A DNA stretch of 64,000 nucleotides from Platycnemis pennipes (lineage: Eukaryota > Arthropoda > Insecta > Odonata > Platycnemididae): the NCBI GenBank assembly GCA_933228895.1, contig OW121847.1, forward strand, positions 90,313,656 through 90,377,655, read 5' to 3'. Positions 1 through 12,674 of the stretch are shown here, piece by piece (the stretch's first letter is position 1; each line of letters opens with the position of its first letter). The notes under the pieces are model-generated. The model was given only the letters and a program-made list of their open reading frames with translations, made no database searches and was not told the DNA's origin. The position numbers were made by a program, and so were the translations under genes.

Positions 1-1240
1 ATGGATACAACTGTGTATACATTATTGAATTCATCAGAAATATTAATATTCATTATTATACAAGGAAAGAAAGACATCTTAAATATATAGGTTCCGCAAT
101 CTTTTTCATTTATGTTTATGGTCCAATATACGGTAGCATGCCGGAAGTTTACTCAAGAATGATCAACCCCGTAGGGATCTGAAACGAGGCCCCACAGGGG
201 TCCAACGCCTTTAAAGAAAGTATCAACCCGAGTCCAGCGGAGTATCCACTGTCACAATTCTATTTGAGAACGTGACGTTCCGTGGTTCAGAGACCTGGAC
301 CGGGAGGCAAGTTGGATGATGGGGAATTCGAGGCATTTTGATATGTATGAGGATGAATGGAAATAATGTCGAATGGAGAAGGATAATTGGGATAACGTGA
401 GGGAGCCCAACATAACAGAAGAGGAAAGAAAATTGAAGGAGACGGCAAAAGTGGTCGCGAAATATCGTGAGAGCTAACGGAACGTAAAAGAAGATGATAA
501 TGGGTAAAATGTAATGTAAGATCGTGATAGGGAGGGAAATAGAGGAGTGGAAGGAAGGACGATTTAAAGAGGAATTAGATGTATCTAGCAGAGTAGTTTG
601 TAGGTTTTGCTCGCTATTTTCCATGAACTAATAAACTGCTACATCACTGAGGGTGAGCTCCATTCCATTGGATGGAGGTTATTCCATTCATCCACAGTAA
701 CTTTAATTAAAAACAATAGTTGCAGGAGTTATTTAATGAGATGGAGAAGTTGGACAAATGGTCAGATTATCCACTGAAATGTATATACACTCAGGAAAGT
801 AGATCTGATAAAGAACTCTAACAAAAAACCAGCTTTCTCAGACTTTATCTCTGACAAATAAAAAGCAGAGATAATGTGGGGAGAACCGTAGAAATTCGTT
901 TATGATGGGAGTAACCCAATATCGTGAATAAACGACGACGGGCGTTTTTCATTTGTCTCATATATGAAGTACATTTCACAGAACTCACTCCACATGACTA
1001 AAACTGCTGGATATAAGAGAAGGACCCGGGTTTCATATGGTTCAAAATACTTTCGCGGAATATTTTTTACTCACCATTCTGAGGAAGAATCAGTTACGTA
1101 AATCCCACTTAAAACAAGCTACTACCATACAAGCAGAGAATTAGAGATAAAGGCATTTACAAGACTCGTAGAAAAAATATCTAAAAAATTAAACAGTGAT
1201 GCATGTTTCCTGCGTGCTTCTTAACGATGCAGGCTCGTCG
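1..1240. other. Unrecognised non-coding stretch
   Basis: No convincing coding region. The minus-strand open frame at 223-624 has low-complexity hydrophobic composition and no recognisable motif. Positions 689-704 share the string ATTCATCCACAGTAA with the sequence just after the Penelope-type terminus near 20.46 kb, so a short related repeat scrap may lie here. Confidence 0.4.
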
Positions 1241-1242
1241 AT

Positions 1243-1400
1243 AATTAATTGAAATTAAAATTTTTGTTTTGCATGTACAGTTAAGAAAATAATTCGTCAT
1301 TTTGCAAGTACTTTTATTCGTCATTTTACAAGTCAATTAATTGAAATTGAAATTTTTGTTTTGCATGTACAGTTAAGAAAATAATTCGTCATTTTGCAAG
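1243..1400. repeat. Imperfect direct duplication, period 92 bp
   Basis: An approximately 66-bp AT-rich unit containing TTTTGTTTTGCATGTACAG occurs at 1243-1308 and again at 1335-1400 with about one mismatch. The sequence between the copies repeats the end of the unit (TTCGTCATTTT-CAAG). It looks like a recent local tandem duplication with no coding content. Confidence 0.8.
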
Positions 1401-1404
1401 ATTC

Positions 1405-4400
1405 CTAATAGGAGTCTTCCTTGATTTTATATAACACTCCAGGAATCACTGTAAAACAATTACGCAGAATGGAGGTTGATATATCCCATCTTTCCGAAGC
1501 AAGTCTTTCCAATTATCAAAGAAGAAAGAAACTAAGTAAAGACGCCACACAAGACTTCCTTCTATCACTCAAAACCTTACGTACTTATAAAGCAAAAACA
1601 AGAGCCCCCAACATTTAAAAAAATCGCGTGACGAGGTAAAAATATTCTAAGGTGGTATACCGAATGAATGCCAGCGGCAGGGAAAGGCTTCACTTTGGAT
1701 CCACGCGCGTGTCATATGGATACCCTCGGTGAAACGGAGTTCTGTTTCGTGTTGTGAGGCGAAAGGATAGACAACCGATGGGCAGTTGCAGTGTTCATCC
1801 TCCTTTGACGCAAAAAATGGGACAATACCCTCAGTACATGCATAAGTAGCCATGACCGATGTCGCCAGAGCAGACGTTGGGCCGCACTGACGAGGTGAAC
1901 GCGTGATCAGGCGCTTTCGAATTAAAGTCCGTTACTGATGATTGAAAAGTCTTGTCATTACCGTTTTTAACACGCGCAGCCTCCGCAAGAATTCTTTTCG
2001 AAGGTAGTCACGGGACAAATGAGGCTGGAGAGTTTTCCCCAGAGGTTCTCGGATTGTACTGCCGTTGAAGGGGGGGATGAGGGAGAGAACGGAGGGAGGA
2101 GGTGAGGCATTAGATTTATTTATCTGAAGATAAACGTTGCAGGTGGAAGAACAATGTGGAATTTAGGTCGATTTGCCCGTGTTTCATTTATCTCACATTA
2201 ATGAAATCAGGACGGTAACAAAAAACGCCTATCTTGATTTAGGCCGTCAGTGATATCTAAATATAATGCCGCATAAGGGAAAAACAAATATTAAACAAAA
2301 AGAACATTAACGAGGTGAAATAATGGCACCTCAGTCGTGACTTGCTTTCTTTCAAAGGCTTCCATCGAGCATTATCAAGTCAGAGTTTCCCCACATAAAC
2401 TTCAATCTCTTCCAACTTCCACGAACGTCCTGAAGATAACAATTGAGCACCGTTGATACCAATAAAAAATCGGTCGTTATAACGAATACAAAAGCAACCG
2501 GAAGCTTTTGCAGCGTTTTCAATGAACACAATCACCTTAAAGAAGAGCTAGTGAACTGCAACCCTCATCCACATTTCTAATAGATCCATCACGAGACTAG
2601 TAATAGCAGACAAGTTAAATTTGGAATGTGATCTAAGTCAATCTGCATGAGTGACAGCTTTTAAAATACCAATAGGTGGGTCAAGAAAGTCTACATGCCT
2701 AAATTTAAATAAGAAAATAGGAGAAATATATGCATAAAAGGAGCATTTCAAAAAAATCTTATTCTCCTGAGCCTATATAAATTTTCTCAAATGGTGAGAC
2801 GCAAACGATGGCGTCCGCTAGAACATTTGATATGTGACGACACAATGGAAAGAAGCGACTGGAAGCCCACCAAACAATATGAGAGGATAAAAGATACCGA
2901 GGGACACGAAGGGTTGACGAGGACAGCTGCAAGCCAATCTAAGGACCAATAACAGGTGATGCTATGTTTTCCACGTTTCCAGAATAAGAATCGATGAAAA
3001 GGAAATAATTAATAGGAAAGGAGGAGTTTTATCAAAAGAGGCTGATGCAAGCGCTGTGCTGAATTCGACGCCAGATTACACATGGAACAGTCGTCTCAAA
3101 TGGAGAAAAATCTTCCGAGCCTGTTAATTCCATTAGATCCAATGTCATTAGCCTTAGATTACTGGTATTAGCGTAATGGGTAAAGGGTAAACCCAATAAG
3201 GATCGAAGCTTAGCGGATCATGAATCACTCTTTCTGATCAAATTCCTTTCATTACGACAATTGTATTTTTACAAATAGATCGCATATGCCATCCATACTT
3301 GAAGCTCGTAGTAACTTTTAGCATTTTAAAATCAAGTTAATTTGCATTTGAACCTGAAAATAAAGAGAAAAAATAATAACTCTACCCATGTTCACCGCAC
3401 GAGGTCTGACAAAAAATGGGGACACGATATCCCAACACTATTAACGAAAATTTTGGTGACGTCTCGAGGGATTTACAAAGAAAAGAAAGATTCTATAACA
3501 ATCCCAAAGAAAATTTCTATGACCTACGAATGAATAGTAAAGCCAAAGAATTTGACGCGAGTCCGTTTCATGTGACCATGATATCGGAAGGATGAATCTG
3601 ATTCAAGTTGATTTGAGATTATCAAGATAGGAGGAAGCATTCCACGTACCGCACCAGATACCCGGTCTTATTGCGGAAAACACGAAATCTTTAAGAACTT
3701 GAATACGTATTATCATTCTTTCTGAAAGGTTCAGTACAAGAGCGAAACCAGTAGCTTCCTTTTAAGGACGAGGGACGATTCAGCCTGATAGGTGGGCGGG
3801 AATATATCAACCTTGACCCCAAATTTGGATAGTAAAAAATGTTTTCCTGCAGGTCATGCGCGGCGATTGCTAAATGCATAATGACCCGTTTGCGTCCACT
3901 TTCCTGGCCCGCAGGGCATCCAATGAGAGACGACGCCCATCTTTCAATTTTGAATCCAACGCTGACTTGATGCCGACAGTATAATTTGAGTGATTGCATC
4001 ATTCCAGCATTCAATTTCGCACTGTGGACTATTATGCTAGTCTATAGTACGGATTCCTGAGCCCATGTTTCCGAATACATTATGAATATCGTAAATTGTG
4101 TATGGATTTGATATGAAAGTACCGTTGTTAGCTCTACAATAGGAAAGGAACAAGACCCCAACCATGACGAGGGCATGTAACCGCCACCAGTTAGCTAACG
4201 AGAGGACCTCGTTAGCTGCTCCTATAGCAGCCAGCTCTTGAAGAGTTGATTTTAGGAGGCTCCATTAGCAAGGAATTCCTGGAAATTTAAGGGTAAAGTA
4301 AATGAAAACTACCCTAGGGTGCGTATTCTTCATAAATGAACAACGTAAATTTTTAGCTTGATCACAAAATATCTAGCTCAACCTAGAGAGATAATTTTGG

Positions 4401-6600
4401 ATGATTAAGCACAATGCAATCAACAGAATCTTAGAAATCAGGACGGGATAAGTCTATTGAACATTGAAAAGATAGTTCAGAACCCCCAAGGTTTGCTCCC
4501 GCAGCATTGGGCTTTCTTTAAAAAAAAATCTTCTTCAATGGCTAACGATCTAATGTACCCCTCGTTAGAAGATAGTGTTGCCAGGCGAAATAGAGAGGAA
4601 AATGCCACAGCCCACGTACTGGGAGACTTCCAAATCATTATTCAATTCCGGGATTCTCCCGGTCTCGCCGGGAGAGCTGGAAACCCTTAGCTGTGCCCTC
4701 ACCGCTGAACTGACTTTGGATCAAACGTTTGGGTTTTCTTCTAGTTCGTGGGTGTTGAAATTCGCGCACTGAATATTATTTAAGGGGAGGGAAAGAAGAT
4801 GAGAGGTAAAGTGAAAAAGTTCATCAAATGATGACGAAGAGAGGACATGACAAATATATCGTGTACAACGAACGCATTTACAAAATTCGTATGGGAAGCC
4901 GAAAAAAATTGAATTTCTCTTCGTGCCTCGGTGAAAATCGGTTTTCCTGAGGATGGAAAGTGGAACGCAAGGCTGAAAGGCTATGTACTCCCAAGTTAGG
5001 TGACCACAACTAGCCGAGCGAGGTGATGCGCAAGGCGCAGGCGACAATGCAACAAATATGTAGGAAAAAGTATGTCGGATGTCAACTGTGTCGTACAGGA
5101 TAGCCGAGAATTTTTTTAGCGTAAAGTTTCATTCATTCTGTTTTAGTACCAACATTTCTGCGTCGGTATCATTTTAAAATTGGAAAAGAAATTTCGTCAA
5201 TCAATACGCAATATAACGAAGAGATTTTAACCGCATCTTGTAGCGTGAATGTCAATAACGTAACTACCATTGTCGACACTAGCAACGTATAAACTCTAAT
5301 TCCCACATTCGTTTTATCAATTCACCACTTTTGTCGTTTCATGGTATAAATACACTCACTCCAGTCAACTGAGACAGCTGAGAAATTAAACTACCTCATG
5401 AGTACAACAGTTGTCCAACATGAATTAATTCACCTACACGCGGTAATGTTACTGTTTCTAACCTCCTTTCCGCGGGTATGTTCTGGCATTTCAAGAAATG
5501 GTCACGTCTCTAGGAGCCTAGATTCTCCTTCGTCGTTCCTGGGATAAGATGGGTGTGGAAGGCGGATATTTGTACATTTTTATCGCGAGCTCGAGGAGAT
5601 AAGTACGGCAATAAAATGCTAGTCCAAAAGCGAAAGCGGTCTTCCTGGCAGAGACCGCAACTGTAGCGGCATTACATTACTTTGAGCACTGGAAAAAAAT
5701 GCATTTAAGCATATTTCCAGCATTCGAGAAATAAGAAGAATAATAATTACGTGGACATCGTAATTTCGTCTACCACGGTAACAATTTTTGTAATGGCTTA
5801 TAAGCAGAGTGTAACATGTCATTTACGAGCCATGTTTTACCCATTAGTAATCTCTATGCATGAGATTCAAGGGGCCGCCATCTTCGATTTTGTTCATTGA
5901 TTTTATACAGAGACACAGGAAAATATGGCGCCTGCCTTTACAATGGGTGATTATGATAATTAGCGCGGTGATCAAAACAGTAGCGAATTACCAAACTCAA
6001 CTACTGAATGGGGAATATGCATGAAATTTGTTTCTCGAAGATTAATTAGTACTTGATGCGAAATTTTCTCGCCAATTTAAATATATAAGCCAAATTTTTC
6101 TACGCCCACTCCTCACTAAATCTTGTATGTATTAATTTTATGAGGGTTATTTATTTGTATTTGAGTGTCAAGTGATCATTGAAGCGGCTCTGAAAGATAT
6201 AGTGTTCTATGGCCTGTCTGTTTTACAATGAGAGCCTGAAGAAGGAAGAAAGTGTTTGTGTCTTATATAAGTGTCTTGTATAATATAAGAAGGGTATTAT
6301 TGTGTTGTGATTTTGTTTTATGTGAGTGACATCAGAAAGGAGGTGGCGTAATGTGAATAGTGTAATATCTGTAATGTATTCAATTGAGCTAGTCGGGGAA
6401 TTAAACAATCTTGATAATTTGAAAGGTAACTAGTTTCCTTAACAGCAACCGGCGGTGACAAAACAACCACCAAAATAAAATAAATAAATTAGATATTACA
6501 AGAGACTTCCCGATTACTGAACACGCCAGAGCAGTAGTCGTAAAATTAACCCAGCTTCCGACTTATGAATATAATATTACTTTACATCTATTGGAGATGA
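1405..6600. other. Unrecognised intergenic stretch
   Basis: I see no gene, RNA or transposon terminus that I can name. Open frames are all about 100 residues or shorter and lack domain motifs. The GC-richer patch at about 1640-2110 has no recognisable product. Old repeats beyond recognition by eye are likely. Confidence 0.35.
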
Positions 6601-6607
6601 GAATGTA

Positions 6608-6990
6608 CTATGGGAGAAGAAAGTTTCACAACAAATGGAGTGCTGCCACTATCGCTCTGAACGAAAATCGAATTCCTTTCTGACGGTACAACATTCTTTG
6701 GTCTCGGTCACCACGAGGGAAGTTCAAACACGGTAAGGTGATGGACTCATCGCCCGAGTTTGTGACGGAAAACCGAAAGTTTGCCTGCGTCGAGCTGTAA
6801 ACGCGATGGCGTCCAGAACGGACGCATATTATTCCTCAAATGCATTATAAACGCTCTATTTAACTTTCTCGTTCTCGCCGAACTTTCCTCCGAACGCCGA
6901 GCCTTTCCGCCGAACTTCGCTTCTTCCTCGCACTCTGGCAAGGTCCTGGGATACACCCGGTGTAGGCCTCTTCGCTTTCTTTCCCTAGTT
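6608..6990 (+). repeat. Dispersed ~390-bp repeat, copy 1
   Basis: This sequence is the inverted match of 9358-9748 over nearly its whole length. It starts CTATGGGAGAA, contains the palindromic block GGCGTCCAGAACGGACGC, and ends near CTTTCTTTCCCTAG. The second copy begins and ends with TATGGGAG/CTCCCATA, which suggests short terminal inverted repeats of a MITE. It is more GC- and CpG-rich than its surroundings. Open frames on both strands here are by-products of that composition. Confidence 0.7.
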
Positions 6991-6994
6991 TGAA

Positions 6995-7500
6995 AAAGTG
7001 AAGAAGTTTATATTATTTAGTTGAGAGCTGCCGCTAATTACTGCTACGAACACATGGAATGATTTAGCGAAGTATGTAACATAATCTAAGACAGTTAACA
7101 GAGCACCTCAATGATTTTTCTTTATTAAATTTAAATACAAACTTATGTTTAATAAACCAATCATGGCGACAGCTTTACTACAGCTTGGCAGAGCCCTTTG
7201 TTCCAGTTTTACATTTGATTTTCATAGAGCCGGCAGGACATACAACTTGCTTTACATTACAAAACTTGTCTTTCACTGTAGAGTCCTGAGGGAAACCACG
7301 CGTATACTGGCTGAACACTGGGGCCAAACGCTGTTGATGAAGTGGGGTATAGATTTAAATGATATCATTTCGATTGGTAAAATCTCGTTTCTTATGTATA
7401 AAGTATGAAGAATTTTGTATAGAAGAAAATTATATTTTTACTGACTTATAAAAGTAAATGTCCGATGGCTGAGAAATTGGAGTGATTTCGGTGGTATTAT
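6995..7500. other. Unrecognised stretch
   Basis: Nothing recognisable. The open frame at 7145-7408 has no known motif. Confidence 0.3.
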
Positions 7501-7504
7501 TTGA

Positions 7505-7930
7505 GTGTATTCTGGTGGTAATGTGTATGTTAGTTGGCTGAAATCATCCATGAATCCTTCACTCAAAAGAGAAATATTGGTTTGTCCAGCCCAAGAATTA
7601 ATGGCCAAAAGAAAATTATTGTTGTTTACGCACAGGATAAGCTCTTGGTCAAAATACAGCTCACATGTATTGCTTAATATCTTCCCCGACTATGAGCGAG
7701 TCACAAAAATTTTGAAAACAGTCTCTTTAACTTCTACTTTTTATTTTTGAGCCAAATCTCATGGACACCCTCTGGAAACAAATACCGAGCAGAAGTGTTC
7801 TAGAGCAACATATTCGGTATTGAGCTGTATTGGAATTGGTCATTTTACTTATTTGGCCGATACACACGTCCTTAGTTTTCTCTCCGCAGTAAGAAATCGT
7901 TCGCAAAATTTCTGCTTCATAGATACTCAA
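7505..7930 (-). pseudogene. Decayed DDE-type transposase fragment
   Basis: Read on the minus strand, several short frames line up with one another and with the fragment at 38.7-38.86 kb. The best part, at about 7540-7622, reads NNFLLAINSWAGQTN followed by ...GFMDDFSQ, which matches the FLLxIDSWxxQTN...DDF block of the second copy. Upstream, at about 7650-7790, FGSKIK and DSLIV recall the preceding strand of a DDE catalytic core. Stops and frameshifts interrupt every frame, so this is a dead copy. The FLLxIDSW block is typical of DDE-superfamily transposases of the Tc1/pogo-like type. The exact superfamily is an inference. Confidence 0.5.
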
Positions 7931-8052
7931 ACCCCTTAAAAATCACAAATTCAGGGTAATGTTGTAGAACTATTTCTGGCTTTGGTATTGGAAGAGTTCT
8001 TAGCTGTTTATTCTTGTGGTCACATTTTCTCTTAACTCGCAAAATTTATGAT

Positions 8053-8290
8053 TAGTCCACAAGAATTGAATGGAATCAGGCAATACTTCGTGAAAAAGTG
8101 ACATGGTGTAAGAAAGACTTGGCGATGTATTTTTCACCCTTTTTATTGAGTAAAACCCTACCGGTTTCGACATTTTCGTGTCATTGTATCGGAGTACCCA
8201 TGACAATGACACGAGTGTCGAAACCGGTAGGGTTTTACTCTATAAAAAGTGTGAAAAATACATCATCAACATTTTCTTACACTAGTCCAC
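8053..8290. mobile_element. Miniature foldback element, copy 1
   Basis: Two inverted arms at about 8104-8187 and 8203-8286 pair almost fully around a 15-base loop. The 8-bp direct repeat TAGTCCAC occurs at 8053-8060 and 8283-8290 and is the likely target-site duplication, overlapping the right arm end by a few bases. The left side carries a one-sided extension (about 8061-8103). The right arm holds GACACGAGTGTCGAAACC, a decayed form of the hammerhead-like core seen intact elsewhere in the window. Its arms, extension and TSD follow the same plan as the elements at 26.9, 30.8 and 41.4 kb. Probably mobilised by a Penelope-like element (inference). Confidence 0.7.
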
Positions 8291-8299
8291 TATAATATA

Positions 8300-9345
8300 A
8301 TATATCTTTGGGATTTTGTCACATTTGGAGAGAATTGCACCGAAGAAGACTTTGCTTCGACTGTGTGATCATCATTATGATGAAAAAGTCACCTCCATAA
8401 AACTCCGTCGATTCTGGATATGTTTCGGTGACGACTTAGTGACCAGAGAAATTTTTACTGTAGAAGATGATAAAGCGAGATATTCCATAATGAGTAATTA
8501 ATTAAACACAAACGATGAAAATCATTGAAAAATTATTACCTTGAAAATGTTTTAGCTGATTAGTTGCATTAAAAAAACAATGAATATAATAATTCAAGAG
8601 GATTTAAAATTTTCTTACGCGATGTATTTTCAAATTATCAAAAAAGCGCAACGCTGGAAAACGAAAAGAAAGTTGGTAACCCATTATCATAACGTTGTAG
8701 GCCTCAAAGAGTCATCATACGGCCTGAATATTGCACATTTAATGGCCACTGTGGATGAATGAACGAATGATGATCTTCCTACTCAATATTTTACGACCGT
8801 AACACGTAGGTAGATACCTAGATAGTGGCAGTATTCGGTATACAAAATAGAAAGACATAGCAATAATCCCAGGAAAGTTAAGTAAAATAATATTCTTGCT
8901 CAAATCCAGTTCAGGGAGGGCGGAAATTTTTCGGGATGCCGTTATACGAGCAGACAAAGAGCTGGACATAAAAACGGTTTCTTTACCTACTCTCCCGGAA
9001 AATTTCCCTTAAAGTGCGAAATGCGGCTTCCGAAGCAGCGATATACGGAAAGTAATTGCAGCAGTAGAAGATATAACCATCCACTTATCATGAGATTAGT
9101 TCCAAATTCGCTTGAACGGCAAAACATAGGTTTCCATGGCGAAAGAGCAGGGGGTCGAGGGTAAAAAATAGCATAACATTCCTGTAACGTGACTTGGATA
9201 AAAACATGTATCTAGTGCTTACGTAAAATAACAAAGTGGTGAACGAAAAATATTCGTCATCTTCAGGTCTCGAATTGAAAATTCGTATTACCAGTCAGTT
9301 ACATAACAGCTCGTGGACGCGGAAAATATTCAAGCTCGTCTTTTG
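8300..9345. other. Unrecognised AT-rich stretch
   Basis: No recognisable gene or repeat. Open frames at 8316-8501 and 8580-8762 are short and carry no motif that I know. Confidence 0.3.
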
Positions 9346-9357
9346 TTAATTTTTTCA

Positions 9358-9748
9358 TATGGGAGAAAGAGAGCGAAGAGGCGGACACCGAGTGAATCCC
9401 AGGACCTTGCCTGAGTGCGTGACAAGGAGCGAGGCCTAAAAGAAAAAGGTAGGGAAGATGGAGAATGCGGAGTGAAGTTCGGCAAGAAAGAGGTAGTTAA
9501 ATAGAGCGTTTAAAATGCATGCAAGGAATAATAAGCGTCCGTTCTGGACGCCATCGCGTTTACAGCTCGGGGCAGGCAAGCTGCTGCCGGTATTACGTCA
9601 CAAACTCGGGCTATGAGTCTATCACCGTGTTTGAACTTCCCTCGTGGTGGCCGAGACCAAAGAATATTGCACCGTCAAAAAGGAATCCGAGTTTCTATCC
9701 GAGCGATAGTGGCGGCACTCCATTTTTGGGAAACTTTTTTCTCCCATA
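9358..9748 (-). repeat. Dispersed ~390-bp repeat, copy 2 (inverted)
   Basis: This is the reverse-complement copy of 6608-6990. Its termini TATGGGAGAAAG and CTTTTTTCTCCCATA form short inverted repeats. No target-site duplication is certain. The two copies face each other across about 2.37 kb. Confidence 0.7.
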
Positions 9749-9759
9749 GTATATATTGG

Positions 9760-11780
9760 ATGGAGATCACTTCACAACCGATATATTTGGGCAATTGAAT
9801 GACTGGTCTATTGATCTGATCTATTTGTCACCGATTTCAATTTTGTGAATGAACCTCACTTTACTAAAGGTAAATGTGATTTCCTTGCACAATTCCTGCC
9901 TTCCATGAAAAGAGTAAATCTTATTTCATAAGTCATTTCTCACTAATCGCTGTTGAAATTCAATCGAAAAATTAGCTCTTATCGGAGTGAAAGATCATGC
10001 TCCATTATCTGCTGACGCTGAAAAAAAGTTTGAAGATCATACATGAAATGAAACGTTAGGCCTAAAAGGCTGAAATTCTTTGCATCCAAACCTGCACGGT
10101 TATTTTGGTCCTCTCTGGAAAATCACGTTAACATAAATAAACTACACTCGACCTAACACGATAAAGTAAAAAAAAGCGTTGCTTAAAGGATCGGGAACAA
10201 CTACATTTCAAAGAGTAATTTGGACAATTCCAGATTGTTTCCTTGTGCCGTTAATCTTTTATTGGCCGTCAATTACCGAGAAAATTATAAGCCAGGAAAT
10301 AAAAACTTATAAATGGCCCTATGTAATATTTGCACATTATGGGACCATGATCGTTTCCTCCAGTTCTCGTGTAACTTATTTTTCCAATACTGATTTCTAC
10401 TCCTTAAAATCACTCAATTATAAAACGGTGGGTATTCTGACCAAAGTAATTATATTACTCACTCAATCACGACTCAAGCAACCCAAAATTTTAAGTAAAT
10501 ACCTATTTCTTAGGTCGCAAGCTCAAATATGAGAAGAAAATGGTCACGCTTCTTGCCAGGCTCAGCTGATGACCAGATCCACATTTTTACGTTAGAAGTA
10601 CGAGTTCATCTGAAAGAAAAAAATTACGCTTATGAAAATATAACGCATACCAAAATATTATTTAATTTCACCTTATTATTTAATGATTAAATTTTATTTC
10701 ATTGGGGCAAAGAGTTGTAAAATATTCCAATTAAGCATGTTGAGAGGGATTAATGACGATGAAGAGGAATGTGGAAAAAATTTGGAACGGTAGAGTTCCA
10801 GTTGTAATTGACACCTCGACATAAAATTCCTGCATTAGGAACAAAGATAAATGCCACCTTCTTCGGTAAGACCTAGCACGGTCATCAAAATTTTATTTAC
10901 GACGGACTTTGCATTGTAATGTCAAGGGCCATTATATTTATGCTGCCACATACAGCAGATAACAAAACGACATGTGTTTCTTAGCTCAGGTTAAAGTTCT
11001 TGAGAACTGAGCGGAATGCCAGGTTTTTATTCCGACTCCATATGATGGCTATTCCTTCCAAAAATCCATTTGCCTAGCATGCCATAAAGCACAGCGAAAA
11101 TTAACCTCATATTCTCTGATAAAGACTCGATTTGACGGGGAGGTTCCATAAATCAATGTAAGGTAGATCGATAAAGACACTATCATGCCCTTTACCAATA
11201 TGTCTCACGCCGATAAACCATACGATTCGACGTCGATTAAGCTTCAACATTGATCTCCATTTACCTTAGTATTGGGTTCGGCTGAGAGACGTGCATGTGG
11301 CGAACCACTGAGGAAGATTTTGCTGTCTATGCAGCCTTGGTTCAAGTAATCGCGGTATAACACAATTTTTGGTTTGGGATCGCAAATCAGTCATCATTTA
11401 CATGCACGAAAAATATTAAATGCCATCGAGTATTTGGTTGGAAAGGAATACAGAATACCTACGTTAACAGAACCATTTCGTTTTATACGGTCTCTTATGG
11501 AGACTCGTGTGTATTAAAACATAAATAACAATGAAATCGTGCCAAAATATATCGTAATTGCGTCTGTTACTCGTCCTAAGGCTATTTAAAGGACGCATTA
11601 ATCCATTTGATTTCACTGACAAGGAGATATAGTGATACTGATGCTCGAGATTCAAATGACGCTATTATTTTCTGAAACTATGAAGGGAATTGTCACGTCT
11701 TTCTTCCAAAAAGCCCGGATTCGCGAAAAAAAAGCAACAACAGAATTTTCCTCCCTATAAATTCTTTGTAGGGCACACCT
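9760..11780. other. Unrecognised stretch
   Basis: No gene or repeat recognised with confidence. The open frame at 10179-10532 (117 residues, no stop) has no domain that I recognise and no clear splice or promoter context. The string TCTTATGGAGACT near 11.49 kb is shared with the repeat at about 61.03 kb. Confidence 0.3.
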
Positions 11781-11789
11781 ACATCAACG

Positions 11790-11875
11790 ATAGCCGTGGT
11801 CTAGTGGATTAAAGGAGCGTGAAAATTATTCACATAACATGGTTCGGGTTCGAGTCCCATTCGGAGCAAAATTAT
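11790..11875 (+). repeat. tRNA-derived SINE head
   Basis: An A-box-like string, TGGTCTAGTGG, is followed about 50 bases later by a perfect B box, GGTTCGAGTCC. The 5' and 3' flanks do not pair as an acceptor stem and the anticodon arm is not convincing, so this is a SINE head rather than a working tRNA gene. Confidence 0.55.
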
Positions 11876-12182
11876 TCCTTTCGAATATTTCACAAAATCT
11901 CTGTAAAATGCCCTATCCCATACATTTACAGAAGTAACAACACTATTTTTTAACTGTCCAACTATTTGCTGGATTTTCCATCAACCCTCTTGGGAAATTT
12001 CAAAGCAAATTTCGGGATAAACTATGTTTGCCCGAAAAGAGGCTTCACATGCCGACAGGCATTATGTGTTTAGGTTTTGAAAATACAAGGATAATTGGGT
12101 GAATCCCAATCCCTCCCTAATCGAAGCCCATCCTATTTTTGAACTCGAACCCGAACCAAATTGTGTGAATAACTTCCACATT

Positions 12183-12672
12183 AAGGTGCCTTTCGTTAAG
12201 AGCATGCTGATGCCGAATTTCTCTCCACCATTCCTCCAGCTCACTGTTCAATTCTCATCTTGGGGATCGGGTTGGTGTCGTGGCTAAAGATCTGACCTCC
12301 CATCCCCAGGGCCAGGTTTCGATTACCGGAATGGCGGTTTTTTCAGTGCCATGCTGGTCCCTACTTGAATACCTAGTGGTGGTAATTTCAGGTTGAGTAC
12401 TAAGTCCGTTGGATGGGACGTTAAGCCGTGGTCCCCACGGCTAGTTACGTTAATCGCAATTACCCGGCGAAAATAATCTCAACTGTCGGATGCCTCCCCT
12501 GAATGACTAACTGTCCAACATTCTCATTCTTCAACCTTTCATCCCGGTCTGAAACGGTTATTGGTGCGGGTAGAGACTTGAAAACGTTACTCATTATTTT
12601 CACCTCAAGTCCAAGTTTTTTGATTGTGTTAGTATTTCTTCAACCTATGGCTTAAGGTGTATAAGGCATAGG
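12183..12672 (+). repeat. tRNA-derived SINE, long copy
   Basis: The segment matches about 25342-25850 along nearly its full length. It has an A-box-like GGTTGGTGTCGTGGCTAAAG near 12270, a B-box-like GGTTTCGATTACC near 12315, and the central block GGATGGGACGTTAAGCCGTG near 12411. Its 3' region is the same as in the 25-kb copy, ending with CTTAAGGTGTATAAGGCATAGG. Box spacing and family copies show Pol III-type SINE ancestry. Confidence 0.75.
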
Positions 12673-12674
12673 AT

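Noticed and set aside
223..624. 133-residue minus-strand open frame
   Set aside because: Hydrophobic, low-complexity translation with no motif, start context or splice support.
6747..6993. Overlapping open frames on both strands
   Set aside because: They arise from the CpG-rich repeat that recurs inverted at 9358-9748, where the frames are not conserved.
11790..11875. Functional tRNA gene
   Set aside because: A and B boxes are present but acceptor and anticodon arms do not fold; the same holds for other SINE heads at 25.2, 32.85 and 49.2 kb.
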